A model generated the notes under the pieces. It worked only from the letters and a program-made list of their open reading frames with translations, searched no databases and was not told the origin of the DNA. From NCBI GenBank assembly GCA_937920085.1, contig CALETE010000031.1:1-64000 (forward strand): a stretch of DNA of 64,000 bases, written 5' to 3'. The DNA comes from an uncultured Alphaproteobacteria bacterium. Lineage in GTDB: Bacteria; Pseudomonadota; Alphaproteobacteria; Caulobacterales; Caulobacteraceae. Position numbers and translations under genes: made by a program. Shown piece by piece: positions 18,208-26,357 of this stretch; position 1 is the first letter of the stretch, and each line of letters opens with the position of its first letter.

Positions 18208-19350
18208 ATGACCCGCGCCGCTCGCCTTGCTTTGACCTGCGCCCTTTTAGTCTGCGCTGCGCCAGCCCCCATGCTTGCCGCTGCGGCTGCCAAGCCTGTG
18301 AAGAGTGCTCCGGCCCCTTTTAGTGCGCCTCGAAATGCTTTTGGGCAGCCAGACATCTCTGGCTATTGGTCAAACGCGACCCTGACCCCTGAATCGCGCA
18401 ATCCGCGCCTTGGTGATCGCGCGATCTTCACGCCGGAAGAAGTCGCAAAACAAGAAGGTGCGGTCGTTAAGGAGGTCGAGGATGGCAACAAGCCGATCGA
18501 TCCAAACATCGCGCCAAAGGTCGGTGGGGATGCCACCCCTGGGATTCGCCCTGAATTCGCAGCGGCAGGCGGTGCGGTCGGCGGGTATGACCGTGGTTGG
18601 CTTGACCCCGGAAACTACGTCATGCGAGTCCATGGGGAGCCACGCACCTCGTTTCTGACCACCCCCAATGGTCAGGTGCCAAACCGCAAGGCTGGCGCCC
18701 CCCCAGCTCCACGGGGATTCTTTGGCGGCGGCGGAGCCCGTGGCTCTGGAGCCGATTATGAGAATAGGTCGCTCGGTGAGCGCTGCATCCTATCCTTCGG
18801 ACGGAACGCTGGGCCGCCCATGTTCCCCAACGGCTTCTACAACAACAACTACCAAATACTTCAGACGCCGACCGCCGTGGTTATCCAGGTGGAGATGGTT
18901 CACGACATCCGGGTTATCCGCCTCAACGGAACGCATCGGACGGATGGTGTTAGGCCCTGGATGGGCGATTCTATCGGGCACTGGGAGGGCAACACCCTGG
19001 TGGTCGAGACCACAAATATCCCTCAGCGGCAGGCCTATCGGGGATCCTGGGAGCATTTGACCGTTACGGAGCGCTTCACCCGCACCGCCAAGGATCGTGT
19101 TCTCTATCAATTCACCATCGACGACCCGAGCCTCTACGATAAGCCCTGGGGTGGCGAATATGAGTTTTCACCCCTGAAGGGGGTCATCTACGAATACGCC
19201 TGTCATGAGGGCAATTACGCCCTTCCAGGCATACTCGCTGGCGCGCGCTCGGACGAAGAGGCCGCAGATGCCGCGAAGGCAGAAGCCGCCGCCGCCAAGG
19301 CTGCAGCAGACGCCGCGGCGGCGGCTCCGAAGCCAAAGGTAAAGAGCTAA
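18208..19350 (+). CDS. Secreted protein of unknown function with Ala/Lys-rich tail
   Basis: A 380-residue protein with a signal peptide (about residues 1-27). A Pro/Ala linker leads to the conserved start FGQPDISGYWSNATLTPESR. Further conserved-looking parts are NDQ-free aromatic stretches FPNGFYNNNYQILQTP, MVHDIRVIRLNGTHR and DSIGHWEGNTLVVETTN. This pattern occurs in many proteins of Caulobacterales and Sphingomonadales that lack a known function. The last 30 residues are nearly all Ala, Lys and Glu and could be a helix or surface tether. The ATG at 18208 has GGAG 6 nt upstream. It follows the MFS and Rieske genes on the same strand, 134 nt later, and may belong to the same catabolic unit. 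Confidence 0.75.
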   Translation: MTRAARLALTCALLVCAAPAPMLAAAAAKPVKSAPAPFSAPRNAFGQPDISGYWSNATLTPESRNPRLGDRAIFTPEEVAKQEGAVVKEVEDGNKPIDPNIAPKVGGDATPGIRPEFAAAGGAVGGYDRGWLDPGNYVMRVHGEPRTSFLTTPNGQVPNRKAGAPPAPRGFFGGGGARGSGADYENRSLGERCILSFGRNAGPPMFPNGFYNNNYQILQTPTAVVIQVEMVHDIRVIRLNGTHRTDGVRPWMGDSIGHWEGNTLVVETTNIPQRQAYRGSWEHLTVTERFTRTAKDRVLYQFTIDDPSLYDKPWGGEYEFSPLKGVIYEYACHEGNYALPGILAGARSDEEAADAAKAEAAAAKAAADAAAAAPKPKVKS

Positions 19351-19356
19351 GACGTT

Positions 19357-19383
19357 GGGTGCCCCCAAGTTCGGGGTGCACCC
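19357..19383. terminator. Possible hairpin terminator between convergent genes
   Basis: GGGTGCCCCC and GGGGTGCACCC face each other across a short AAGTTC loop, with a one-base bulge. The sequence that follows has only a scattered T run (ATAATTCGTTGTTTTG). It lies between the ends of the secreted-protein gene (plus) and the zeta-inhibitor gene (minus) and could serve either. Confidence 0.4.
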
Positions 19384-19433
19384 ATAATTCGTTGTTTTGC
19401 CTGCAGACGGTCTAGGCGAAGACCGCCGCTGAA

Positions 19434-19754
19434 TTAGGCGTTCTTCACCTGCTCCCGGGCTTGTGCCAGGAGTTCATCCATTTTCATGCGAACTTCGCCC
19501 TCGGAAATCGTCACCCCAGACACTTTGAGGTCCTCAAAAACCTTACGCAGGACATCGTCGTCGCCGGGGAGTTCGAAGTCTGACTTAACAACGGCCTTTA
19601 CGTAGTCGTCCACGTGGTCGCCTTCCAGGCCCATTAGTCCCGCGGCCCACTGCCCCAGAAGACGGTTACGACGCGCACCAGCCTTGAACTCCAGCTCTTG
19701 GTCCAGGGCGAACTTGCTCTCAAACCCGCGCTCGCGATTGTCAAAACTGGTCAT
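19434..19754 (-). CDS. F1-ATPase inhibitor zeta subunit (DUF1476)
   Basis: A 106-residue, mostly helical cytoplasmic protein that I recognise as DUF1476 (PF07345): TSFDNRERGFESKFALDQEL at the N terminus, RRNRLLGQWAAGLMGL, then the acidic GDDDVLRKVFEDL. In Paracoccus denitrificans this family is the zeta subunit, which binds F1 and blocks ATP hydrolysis through its N-terminal segment. Full length, with the basic/acidic pattern intact. It is divergent from purC (190 nt between starts); no ATP synthase genes are in the window. The ATG at 19754 follows GGGGA. Confidence 0.92.
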   Translation of the reverse strand: MTSFDNRERGFESKFALDQELEFKAGARRNRLLGQWAAGLMGLEGDHVDDYVKAVVKSDFELPGDDDVLRKVFEDLKVSGVTISEGEVRMKMDELLAQAREQVKNA

Positions 19755-19944
19755 AAAATCCCCGTTGAAGTCTCAGTCCTCTATCTATCGCCTGGTGGCC
19801 CCTCCCGCAATGGCCTCAACCCAGCTCTCCCCAGCAAAAACGTATCGCAATGGTTGCGTTCTTAGCGGCAAACAGCAAACTCAGCGACCTGCAACCCCGC
19901 GTGGTTTGCGCCAAGGACTGGGATCAGATACACGCTGGCAGCCC

Positions 19945-20703
19945 ATGAGCACGCGCCGCAAAAAAATATACGAAGGCAAGGGCAAGATCCTGTTCGAGGG
20001 TCCCGAGCCCGGCACCTTGATCCAGTATTTCAAGGACGACACCACCGCCTTCAACAGCGAAAAAAAGGCTGTGCTCGAAGGCAAAGGGGTCATCAATAAT
20101 CGCATCAGCGAATATTTCATGACGCGGCTGAACACGATCGGCATCCAGAACCACTTCATCCGGCGCCTTAACTTACGCGAGCAGTTGATCCGGGAACTGG
20201 AAATTATTCCCCTGCAGGTCGTGGTTCGCAATGCTGCGGCAGGTAGCCTGTCTAATCGCTTCGGATTGCCAGAAGGGCAGGCCCTGCCGCGCTCAATCAT
20301 CGAGTTCTACCTGAAGGACGAAAAGCTTTCGAACCCTATGGTCACCGAAGAGCACATCACCGCCTTCAACTGGGCTAACACCCAAGAGATTGACGATATG
20401 ATGGCCCTATCCCTCCGGATAAACGACTTCATGAGCGGTGCCTTTGGGGCGGTCGGCATTACTCTGATTGATTTCAAGCTCGAATTCGGACGGCTTTGGG
20501 AGAATGATTTTTCCCGTGTGGTCCTGGCCGACGAAATCAGCCCCGACACCTGCCGACTGTGGGACTCCCAGAGCCTGGAAAAAATGGACAAGGATCGCTT
20601 TAGAAGAGACTTGGGCGATGTCATCGAGAACTATACAGAGGTCGCGCGGCGGCTCGGAATCATGAAGGAAATGCCGACCGTGATTCAAGGAGGCCTCCAC
20701 TAA
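19945..20703 (+). CDS. purC: Phosphoribosylaminoimidazole-succinocarboxamide synthase
   Basis: SAICAR synthase of 252 residues: joins CAIR and aspartate with ATP in purine synthesis. Family motifs: KKIYEGKGKILFEGPEPG at the N terminus (ATP-binding lobe), RRLNLREQLIRELEIIPLQ, VRNAAAGSLSNRFGL, and LIDFKLEFGR with VLADEISPDTCRLWD. The open frame extends 87 codons upstream, but ATG 19945 (MSTRRKKIYEG) matches the family start. Its TAA shares one base with the ATG of purS, so coupling is likely. It forms a cluster purC-purS-DUF3291-purQ. Confidence 0.97.
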   Translation: MSTRRKKIYEGKGKILFEGPEPGTLIQYFKDDTTAFNSEKKAVLEGKGVINNRISEYFMTRLNTIGIQNHFIRRLNLREQLIRELEIIPLQVVVRNAAAGSLSNRFGLPEGQALPRSIIEFYLKDEKLSNPMVTEEHITAFNWANTQEIDDMMALSLRINDFMSGAFGAVGITLIDFKLEFGRLWENDFSRVVLADEISPDTCRLWDSQSLEKMDKDRFRRDLGDVIENYTEVARRLGIMKEMPTVIQGGLH

Positions 20704-20942
20704 TGCATGCCAAGGTCCATGTGTTCTTAAAACCAGGTGTGTTGGACGTCGCTGGCAAGGCAGTAGAAAATGCCCTGCATGGCCTAGGCTGGCCTGGGGT
20801 GGTCGGTGTTCGGGTGGGCAGAACCATCGAATTTGATGTCGACCAAGACGACCCCATTGCTGCGGAAGCAGAGGTCAGAATGATGTGCGAGAAGCTCTTG
20901 GCCAACACTGTGATCGAAAGTTATCAGGTGGAAGTGAGCTGA
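20703..20942 (+). CDS. purS: Phosphoribosylformylglycinamidine synthase subunit PurS
   Basis: Small structural subunit of 79 residues of the three-part FGAM synthase (PurS, PurQ, small PurL), bridging the glutaminase and synthase. Family features: KVHVFLKPGVLDVAGKAVEN, LGWPGVVGVRVGRTIEFDV and CEKLLANTVIESYQVEV. The start overlaps the purC stop by one base (TAATG). purL is not in the window. Confidence 0.95.
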   Translation: MHAKVHVFLKPGVLDVAGKAVENALHGLGWPGVVGVRVGRTIEFDVDQDDPIAAEAEVRMMCEKLLANTVIESYQVEVS

Positions 20943-20951
20943 GCCTTTGCG

Positions 20952-21434
20952 ATGGGACGCTTCTTCTTGGCAGAGTACAATGTCGCGACCCTAAAGGCCC
21001 CCCTCGACGCCCCCGAAAGTATCGCCTTTCGGGACGCACTTGATCAGATCAACGCACTTGGAGAGGCACAGCCGGGTTTTATCTGGCGCGCGGTCGGAGA
21101 AGGTTTTGACTCAGCAACTCCAGCTGCGGACCAAGACCCCTTCTACATTGTAAATCTCTCGGTCTGGGAATCGGCCGAAGCCCTCGCAGCCTTCGCCTAT
21201 CGGACAGAACATAGGCTCTATGTCAGACATCGTGAGGACTGGTTTCATCGACGCCCAGGGCCGGCCTATGTCCTCTGGTGGATACCTGAAGGTCATGTGC
21301 CAACCGACGTCGAGGGCGAGGCGCGTCTTGCAGAGCTGACCGCCTTCGGCTCTACAGAACGCGCCTTTGATTTCGCCAATCGCTTTCCACCCCCCTCGTC
21401 ACCCCAGGCGACGCAGGCTAGGACACCCACATGA
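20952..21434 (+). CDS. DUF3291 family protein within the purine cluster
   Basis: A 160-residue protein of the DUF3291 family (PF11695), probably with a dimeric alpha/beta-barrel (antibiotic-monooxygenase-like) fold. It has FFLAEYNVATLKAPLDAPE, FIVNLSVWES-like and FAYRTEHRLYVRHREDWF, followed by YVLWWIPEGHVPT. Related proteins have no settled role; heme- or flavin-independent oxygenase or scavenging functions are only speculation. It sits 9 nt after purS and overlaps purQ by ATGA, so it is surely co-expressed with purine genes. The C-terminal 15 residues are low complexity. Confidence 0.85.
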   Translation: MGRFFLAEYNVATLKAPLDAPESIAFRDALDQINALGEAQPGFIWRAVGEGFDSATPAADQDPFYIVNLSVWESAEALAAFAYRTEHRLYVRHREDWFHRRPGPAYVLWWIPEGHVPTDVEGEARLAELTAFGSTERAFDFANRFPPPSSPQATQARTPT

Positions 21435-22093
21435 AAGCTGCTGTCATCGTTTTTCCGGGGTCCAACTGCGATCGGGACTGCAAGGTCGCCATTGAACGAT
21501 CAACAGGGGCCAGCGTAGATATGGTCTGGCATGGGGAGACCACCCTCCCCTCAGGCTTGGACCTCATTGTCCTACCGGGTGGGTTTTCCTATGGCGACTA
21601 CCTGCGTTGTGGTGCCATGGCGGCTCTATCGCCGGTCATGACTGAGGTGAAAGCTGCCGCTGGGCGGGGTGTGGCGGTCGTGGGCATCTGCAACGGCTTC
21701 CAGATTCTATGTGAGGCAGGGCTCCTCCCAGGTGCCTTGCTGCGTAATGAGCACCTGAAATACGTTTGCAAGCCGGTCGATCTGGCAGTTGTAAATGGCC
21801 AGACCCGCTTCACGGCTGGCTATGGTGCCAGGCGGGAAGTTACGATGACGGTTGGCAATGGCGAGGGAAACTTCTTTGCCGATGCAGAGACCCTAGCCCG
21901 ACTAGAAGGCGAGGGCCAAGTGGTCTTCAAATATCTCGACAACCCCAATGGATCGACAGCAAATATTGCGGGCCTGATCAACGGCAAGGGCAATATTCTG
22001 GGTCTGATGCCGCACCCTGACCGCGCCTTCGAAGCGGAACTTGGGTCCACAGATGGTGCCATCCTATTCCAGAGCGCCCTGGCGAGCGCCTGA
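21431..22093 (+). CDS. purQ: Phosphoribosylformylglycinamidine synthase subunit PurQ (glutaminase)
   Basis: Class I glutamine amidotransferase of 220 residues that supplies ammonia for FGAM synthesis. The N terminus is AAVIVFPGSNCDRDC. The oxyanion strand is LPGGFSYGDYLRCGAMAA; the nucleophile Cys lies in VVGICNGFQILCEAGLLPG; the catalytic His and Glu are in GLMPHPDRAFEAELG. The start overlaps the DUF3291 stop by 4 nt. Only one base separates its stop from the convergent FlhB-like gene. Confidence 0.96.
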   Translation: MKAAVIVFPGSNCDRDCKVAIERSTGASVDMVWHGETTLPSGLDLIVLPGGFSYGDYLRCGAMAALSPVMTEVKAAAGRGVAVVGICNGFQILCEAGLLPGALLRNEHLKYVCKPVDLAVVNGQTRFTAGYGARREVTMTVGNGEGNFFADAETLARLEGEGQVVFKYLDNPNGSTANIAGLINGKGNILGLMPHPDRAFEAELGSTDGAILFQSALASA

Positions 22094-22094
22094 T

Positions 22095-22367
22095 TTAGGC
22101 GACTTTCGAAGCCTTAATTAGGAAGGCCAGGATTGCAGCGACAGCTGAATAGAGCTGCTCTGGGATCTCTGTATCGACCTCTAAAGTCGACAGGGCTTCG
22201 GCCAAGGGCGCGTTTTCGCTCAGGGGAACCCCATGGGCCTTGGCGGTTGCGATAATTCTCTCGCCAATCAGCCCACGCCCGACAGCAACAACCTTCGGCG
22301 CATCGGGTGCATCATAGTGCAGCGCCACGGCAAGTACGGGCTTTGGATGGCTGTCGACCTGGCTCAT
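22095..22367 (-). CDS. Stand-alone FlhB C-terminal domain homologue (FlhX/EscU-type)
   Basis: A 90-residue protein matching only the cytoplasmic tail of FlhB/YscU export-switch proteins: KPVLAVALHYDAP, KVVAVGRGLIGERIIATAKAHGVPLSENAPLAEAL and EIPEQLYSAVAAILAFL. The membrane part is absent, and the NPTH self-cleavage motif is not kept: the similarity begins just after where it would lie. Full FlhB sets the switch from rod/hook to filament export; small homologues can substitute for the cleaved tail in some bacteria. The ATG at 22367 overlaps the stop of the FliK-like gene by ATGA, which ties the two products together. Confidence 0.88.
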   Translation of the reverse strand: MSQVDSHPKPVLAVALHYDAPDAPKVVAVGRGLIGERIIATAKAHGVPLSENAPLAEALSTLEVDTEIPEQLYSAVAAILAFLIKASKVA

Positions 22368-23410
22368 ATGGCGGTGTCCAATAGCCGTCCAGCCGAGGTC
22401 GGGGCAGAACTTGGAGCTCCATGATAGACAGCGACGTCGACCTCGAGACCAGGATCCAGTAACCCTCGGACCAAGTCCGGGGCCTGGGTGCGAAGCGCCG
22501 CCGCGGCATCTTGATTTTGTACCCAAAGGGCAACCCCAAGATGGGTCCCCGTAAGATTCAGATTGGCGCTAATCGGACCAAAGGGCGCAATATCAAGTCC
22601 AAATCGTACCCGCCAGGTGGCTGGGCTTGCGACCCCAGAGGTGCGCCCATGACCCTCCCTTTGAATCTCAAACTGGGCAATACTCGTTCCTAGTGGCGTG
22701 GCCACCGGCGCTTCAAATCGCCAAACAGAGGGATCAGACTCCCTTTGCGGCAGACTTGCGATCTGCTCAAGTTCCACCCGGGCCAGGGCCCCGTCCACGG
22801 CATCAGCCAGACTCTGGTGATGGGAGTCTGCGGCAGGTTCAAATCCGGGGGGCTCTGAATAGGCCGACTGGCCTGCAACAGGCCCGCCGAAATAAGGTGG
22901 CGGCGGACGAACAGCCCCAGTGGTCCGGCGCGGACCTGGGGGTAAGGCAAGGGCCTGCTGCAGCAGTAAGAGGGCGGACTTAAGATCCTGGGGCGGACTC
23001 GCTGGATGCTGGGCAAGATTGGCCTCCAGCAACAAGCCGGATCGGCGCAAGGCGCTTTCGATATCAGCACCCATGACAGATGCATCCAAGGGAGACAGTC
23101 GACTTAGGACTTGATCGACCTGCCGGGCGAGAGCCGAGGGCAGATTGGCCGTCTTCAGGGCACCAGATAGCTCAGCCATTAAATGGCCAAGTCCATCCTG
23201 ACGCACCACGGCATCCAGCCCCGCCTGAGACAGAACCTGGGCGCGCAAGGTCTTGTTTGGCCCCTGCAGATCAGCAACCACTTGGGATTGGGCGTCGCCG
23301 TGCGGAAGGGCAAGGCCAGGACTAGGCACGCCACCGTGCACCCGAGTCACCGCCTGCTCGGCGAGGGCCGCTAAGGTGCGGCTGACATCTTCTATTGGAT
23401 TCAGGCTCAA
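22364..23410 (-). CDS. FliK-like flagellar hook-length control family protein
   Basis: A 348-residue protein whose last part (about residues 235-335) resembles the FliK C-terminal domain: ATPLGTSIAQFEIQREGHG, WRVRFGLDIAPFGPISANLNLTGTHLGVALW and LRTQAPDLVRGLLDPGLEVDVAVY. The rest is Ala/Gln/Leu-rich with a Pro-rich hinge (about 160-190), as in FliK rulers. It starts with TTG at 23410; GAGGAGG 8 nt upstream supports this start. It is coupled by ATGA to the FlhB-tail homologue, its expected interaction partner. No other flagellar structural genes are adjacent, so it may be a paralogue of the main fliK. Confidence 0.82.
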   Translation of the reverse strand: MSLNPIEDVSRTLAALAEQAVTRVHGGVPSPGLALPHGDAQSQVVADLQGPNKTLRAQVLSQAGLDAVVRQDGLGHLMAELSGALKTANLPSALARQVDQVLSRLSPLDASVMGADIESALRRSGLLLEANLAQHPASPPQDLKSALLLLQQALALPPGPRRTTGAVRPPPPYFGGPVAGQSAYSEPPGFEPAADSHHQSLADAVDGALARVELEQIASLPQRESDPSVWRFEAPVATPLGTSIAQFEIQREGHGRTSGVASPATWRVRFGLDIAPFGPISANLNLTGTHLGVALWVQNQDAAAALRTQAPDLVRGLLDPGLEVDVAVYHGAPSSAPTSAGRLLDTAI

Positions 23411-23527
23411 TGTCAGAACCTCCTCACGACCGAAGCTAGATAATCATAGTGAACACAACCTTAAGCGATCTATTCCCTTGGGGAAGCTGAAGATCCAGCA
23501 AGGGCAAACTGCCATCACCTCAAACTG

Positions 23528-24640
23528 TTAGACGAGATCGCGAAGCAAGCCTGTGCCATCCAAACTGGCACCCTCGAATTGAACACTGCGATTTCGCCCG
23601 TCTCGCAGGGGCAAGTCGTTCAGGTCAGCCCCAAGAAAATTGGCGTGCATCAGATTGGCGCGGCGAAACGAAGCCCCGCGCAAGTCAGTGTCCTTGAAAA
23701 CTGCGCCACGCAGATCAGCACCATCAAAGTTTGCGCCGGGTAGTTTAGATCCGGAGAAATCCATGCCGATCGCCACACTGTGACGCGCGGAAAACCCAAT
23801 CAGCTGTCGAGATTGAAAACTTTTAGGGACAACTCTCAGATCGCAGTTGTCGAGCTTGGCTGGCACGCCACGCTGTCCATTGCTCAGGACCCATTGCTCA
23901 GCCATGTCCAGGTCGTGACGAATGGCGTCGGCGCGACTGAAGGCTTCAGCGCTCGGGTCCAAAATGCATTCTGCCAAGACAGATGCAGGAAGACGCAGAT
24001 CAGCCAATTCGACATTCGTCAGGATGGCACCGCGAAAACTCGCGCCTTCTAGCCTCGCCCCTCGAAGGTCCGCGCCATCCAAATTGGCATTGGTGAAAAT
24101 AGCATTCTTTAGATTTGCGTTTCGCAACCTTACGCCGCGCATGGAGCAATTGCTGAAATTGACCGCGAAAGCCTCAACATTATCGGGGCTGGATGGGCCG
24201 GCACCGCCAAACCCAGACCCTGCCCGCCAGCGCAGCCCAAGGATATCATCGGCGGCGCACAGACTTGCAGGACGCATATCGGCTTCATCTAGGACCGCCC
24301 CCTCCAGCTTCGCGCCGACAAAGGTGCTGCCCCGCAGATCCGCGCGGTTCATACGCGCACCGCGAAAATCACATCGCGTCAAATCCGAGCAGAAGAGAGC
24401 TGCCCGCATGAAATTTGTGCCGACAAAGGTCGTCCCCTCAAGAACCGACCCCGTAATGTCGCAATCCTGCAGATTACGCCGGTCGCACCGCAAATTTTGG
24501 GCGATAATGTTGCGGCCAACCAGCCGGACTCCACCGCTGCGACCATTAACTAGGTTCTCGTGAGCCTTGACCGCGCGCTCGAACCTCGCGGCGTCAAAGC
24601 GGTGGTTGTCCCTATCAACTGCGTCGATTTCGCCTTGCAT
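23528..24640 (-). CDS. Pentapeptide-repeat protein
   Basis: A 370-residue protein dominated by A(D/N)LXX-type repeats forming two right-handed beta-helical blocks (about residues 45-125 and 150-210) and a third near the C terminus (about 290-365), for example ANLKNAIFTNANLDGADLRGA and ANFDGADLRGAVFKDTDLRGAS. Between them lies a non-repeat helical segment (about 215-285). There is no signal peptide or membrane segment. The family has varied roles, including DNA-gyrase mimicry and scaffolding; none can be assigned here. It lies upstream of the FliK-like pair on the same strand (117 nt gap) and downstream of the tRNA gene. Confidence 0.87.
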   Translation of the reverse strand: MQGEIDAVDRDNHRFDAARFERAVKAHENLVNGRSGGVRLVGRNIIAQNLRCDRRNLQDCDITGSVLEGTTFVGTNFMRAALFCSDLTRCDFRGARMNRADLRGSTFVGAKLEGAVLDEADMRPASLCAADDILGLRWRAGSGFGGAGPSSPDNVEAFAVNFSNCSMRGVRLRNANLKNAIFTNANLDGADLRGARLEGASFRGAILTNVELADLRLPASVLAECILDPSAEAFSRADAIRHDLDMAEQWVLSNGQRGVPAKLDNCDLRVVPKSFQSRQLIGFSARHSVAIGMDFSGSKLPGANFDGADLRGAVFKDTDLRGASFRRANLMHANFLGADLNDLPLRDGRNRSVQFEGASLDGTGLLRDLV

Positions 24641-24767
24641 TTGCTTCCCAATCCGGTTGCGGCCGGTAAATCAGGAAACCAGTTACCGCGACATAATGAC
24701 GCTGCTAAAAGGCGGTATCCTGGTAAACACCCTATTAAGCCTGCGAGATTTTCGGCGGAAGACGCGC

Positions 24768-24843
24768 TGGTGGGCCCGGTAGGACTCGAACCTACAACCA
24801 GACCGTTATGAGCGGTCGGCTCTAACCATTGAGCTACAGGCCC
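24768..24843 (-). tRNA. ileX: tRNA-Ile2 (anticodon CAU, lysidine type)
   Basis: A 76-nt cloverleaf including an encoded CCA. Acceptor arm GGGCCTG/CGGGCCC with discriminator A; D-arm GCTC...GAGC; anticodon stem GACCG/CGGTC with loop CTCATAA (CAU); T-arm GTAGG-TTCGAGT-CCTAC. A CAU anticodon could mean Met, initiator or Ile2. The loop, D-arm and acceptor resemble ileX-type tRNAs rather than elongator or initiator Met (an initiator would have three G-C pairs at the bottom of the anticodon stem). It should read AUA after TilS converts C34 to lysidine. Confidence 0.88.
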
Positions 24844-25006
24844 GTTTCAGCGACACGGGACACGCCGGTTAGCACGACCTGCGCGCGGCTTAAAGCCTAG
24901 GTTCATATTCGATTTGCGAGAGAGAAGGTTGAGCCTGTCGTCTCGCCATCCATAAGCCACAGGTTCAGGATGTCTGTTGACCCTCAATTACGCTTTGGAG
25001 CCCGAA

Positions 25007-25741
25007 ATGAAGATTCTTGCATGTGCCGCCCTGACAGGCACCCTTCTGGCCGCAAGCTTGGCCTCCCAGCCAGCCTTCGCACAATCGGCATCGGTCGGAG
25101 ACACCCTCTTCAGAACCACGACATTGAATTTGTCGGCGGTAGGAGAGGTCAAAATTTCCCCAGACATGGCGACCATCAATCTGGGCGTAAACACAGAAGC
25201 GCCAAATGCAGCCGAAGCCTTAACCGCCAACGCAGCTCAAATGACCAAGGTGATGACAGCACTGACATCCGCCGGTCTCGCCGCGAAGGATATTCAGACC
25301 TCAAACCTAAGTCTGAACGCCCAGTACACCTATGAGCCTAATCAGCCCCCCAAGCTGCGAGGCTACCAAGCCTCCAATTCCGTCACCATCATTGTCCGCG
25401 ATTTGAAGAAGCTGGGCCAGGCGGTCGATGCGACGGTTAAGGCTGGTGCCAATCAGGTCAATGGCATCAGTTTTGGCATCAGCGATCCAGCTGCCGCCGA
25501 AGACGCCGCCCGCCAGAAGGCGGCCAAAGCCCTGCTCGCCAAGGCCAACCTCTATGCCAACGCCACGGGCTACAAGGTCGCGCGGCTGGTCTCGCTCAGT
25601 GAAGGTGGCGGCTATCAGGCTCCGCAACCGGTCCCGATGTACGCCATGGCGCGGATGGAAAAGGACGTCTCGAGCCCGATTTCAGCTGGGGAGCTTAGCG
25701 TCCGCGTCGACGCAACCGCCGTCTATGAACTGACGAAATAA
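25007..25741 (+). CDS. Periplasmic SIMPL-domain protein (DUF541, YggE-like)
   Basis: A 244-residue exported protein. The signal peptide spans about residues 1-25 (ending AFAQS). The SIMPL domain covers almost all of the mature part: LNLSAVGEVKISPDMATINLGV, LAAKDIQTSNLSLNAQYTYEP, and GISFGISDPAAAEDAARQKA, typical of PF04402. Homologues form oligomeric rings and are linked to stress tolerance (YggE), but the mechanism is unclear. ATG 25007 with GGAG 6 nt upstream is preferred over an upstream in-frame start that would disrupt the signal peptide. It converges with a small lipoprotein gene. Confidence 0.9.
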   Translation: MKILACAALTGTLLAASLASQPAFAQSASVGDTLFRTTTLNLSAVGEVKISPDMATINLGVNTEAPNAAEALTANAAQMTKVMTALTSAGLAAKDIQTSNLSLNAQYTYEPNQPPKLRGYQASNSVTIIVRDLKKLGQAVDATVKAGANQVNGISFGISDPAAAEDAARQKAAKALLAKANLYANATGYKVARLVSLSEGGGYQAPQPVPMYAMARMEKDVSSPISAGELSVRVDATAVYELTK

Positions 25742-25762
25742 GCTGGCGTGCGGCGGGGGCGC

Positions 25763-26221
25763 TCAGAACCCCGCCGTCCGCAATGCACTGGCAGTATGCT
25801 CGGCGATGATCATGCCAGGAGGCGCCGTCGAGCCCTCCATGACCGCCACATAGACCAGGTCAGCATGTCCCTCGATCGGGCCTGAGGCCCAGCCAACAGA
25901 CCGAGAGCCACCCGTTGCTGTTGGGCAGCTCAAGGTGGAATCTGACCGGGATTTCGCAATGGCAGGCAGCAGGGACTCCGCGGAGGTCAAGTCAGAGCCC
26001 TGACAGCTGGGCCACGCTTGGCCGCACACCACATGGCTGCCATAGCGGAAGACAACCTTGCCACTGCCGGCCTCGCCAATCAGGACGCAGGTGTTTTGAT
26101 CACCCACCTTGTCATCCAAGGCGGCCTCTAATTTTTCTGAAGATACGCCCTTGGGTAAACCCGGCGCACACCCCGCAAGGGTCGTAATGCAAAGGATGGC
26201 CGATAACGCCCGACGAACCAT
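25763..26221 (-). CDS. Putative lipoprotein of unknown function
   Basis: A 152-residue protein with a lipoprotein signal: MVRRALSAILCITTLAGC, with lipobox LAGC and Cys18 as the expected lipidated residue. The mature part has four further cysteines (in NTCVLIG, VVCGQAW, PSCQGS and LSCPTAT) that could form two disulfides. I do not recognise the family. It converges with the SIMPL gene and is divergent from the beta-lactamase-like hydrolase (136 nt between starts). Confidence 0.72.
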   Translation of the reverse strand: MVRRALSAILCITTLAGCAPGLPKGVSSEKLEAALDDKVGDQNTCVLIGEAGSGKVVFRYGSHVVCGQAWPSCQGSDLTSAESLLPAIAKSRSDSTLSCPTATGGSRSVGWASGPIEGHADLVYVAVMEGSTAPPGMIIAEHTASALRTAGF

Positions 26222-26357
26222 TGGAACCTCTTAAATCTAGTATCGTCTAGGTTAGACCCAATTGGGCAGAGATCGAAGCCTTGACGCGCCCAACGTCAAC
26301 CGGCGCAATAGCGACTTCAGAACCGGCACACGACCGGAACGATAGAGGGAGTTAGCC

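Noticed and set aside
23411..23527. Sigma-54 promoter before the FliK-like gene
   Set aside because: TGGCAG...TTGC is present on the minus strand but the GG-to-GC spacing is 12 instead of 10, so it does not fit the consensus.
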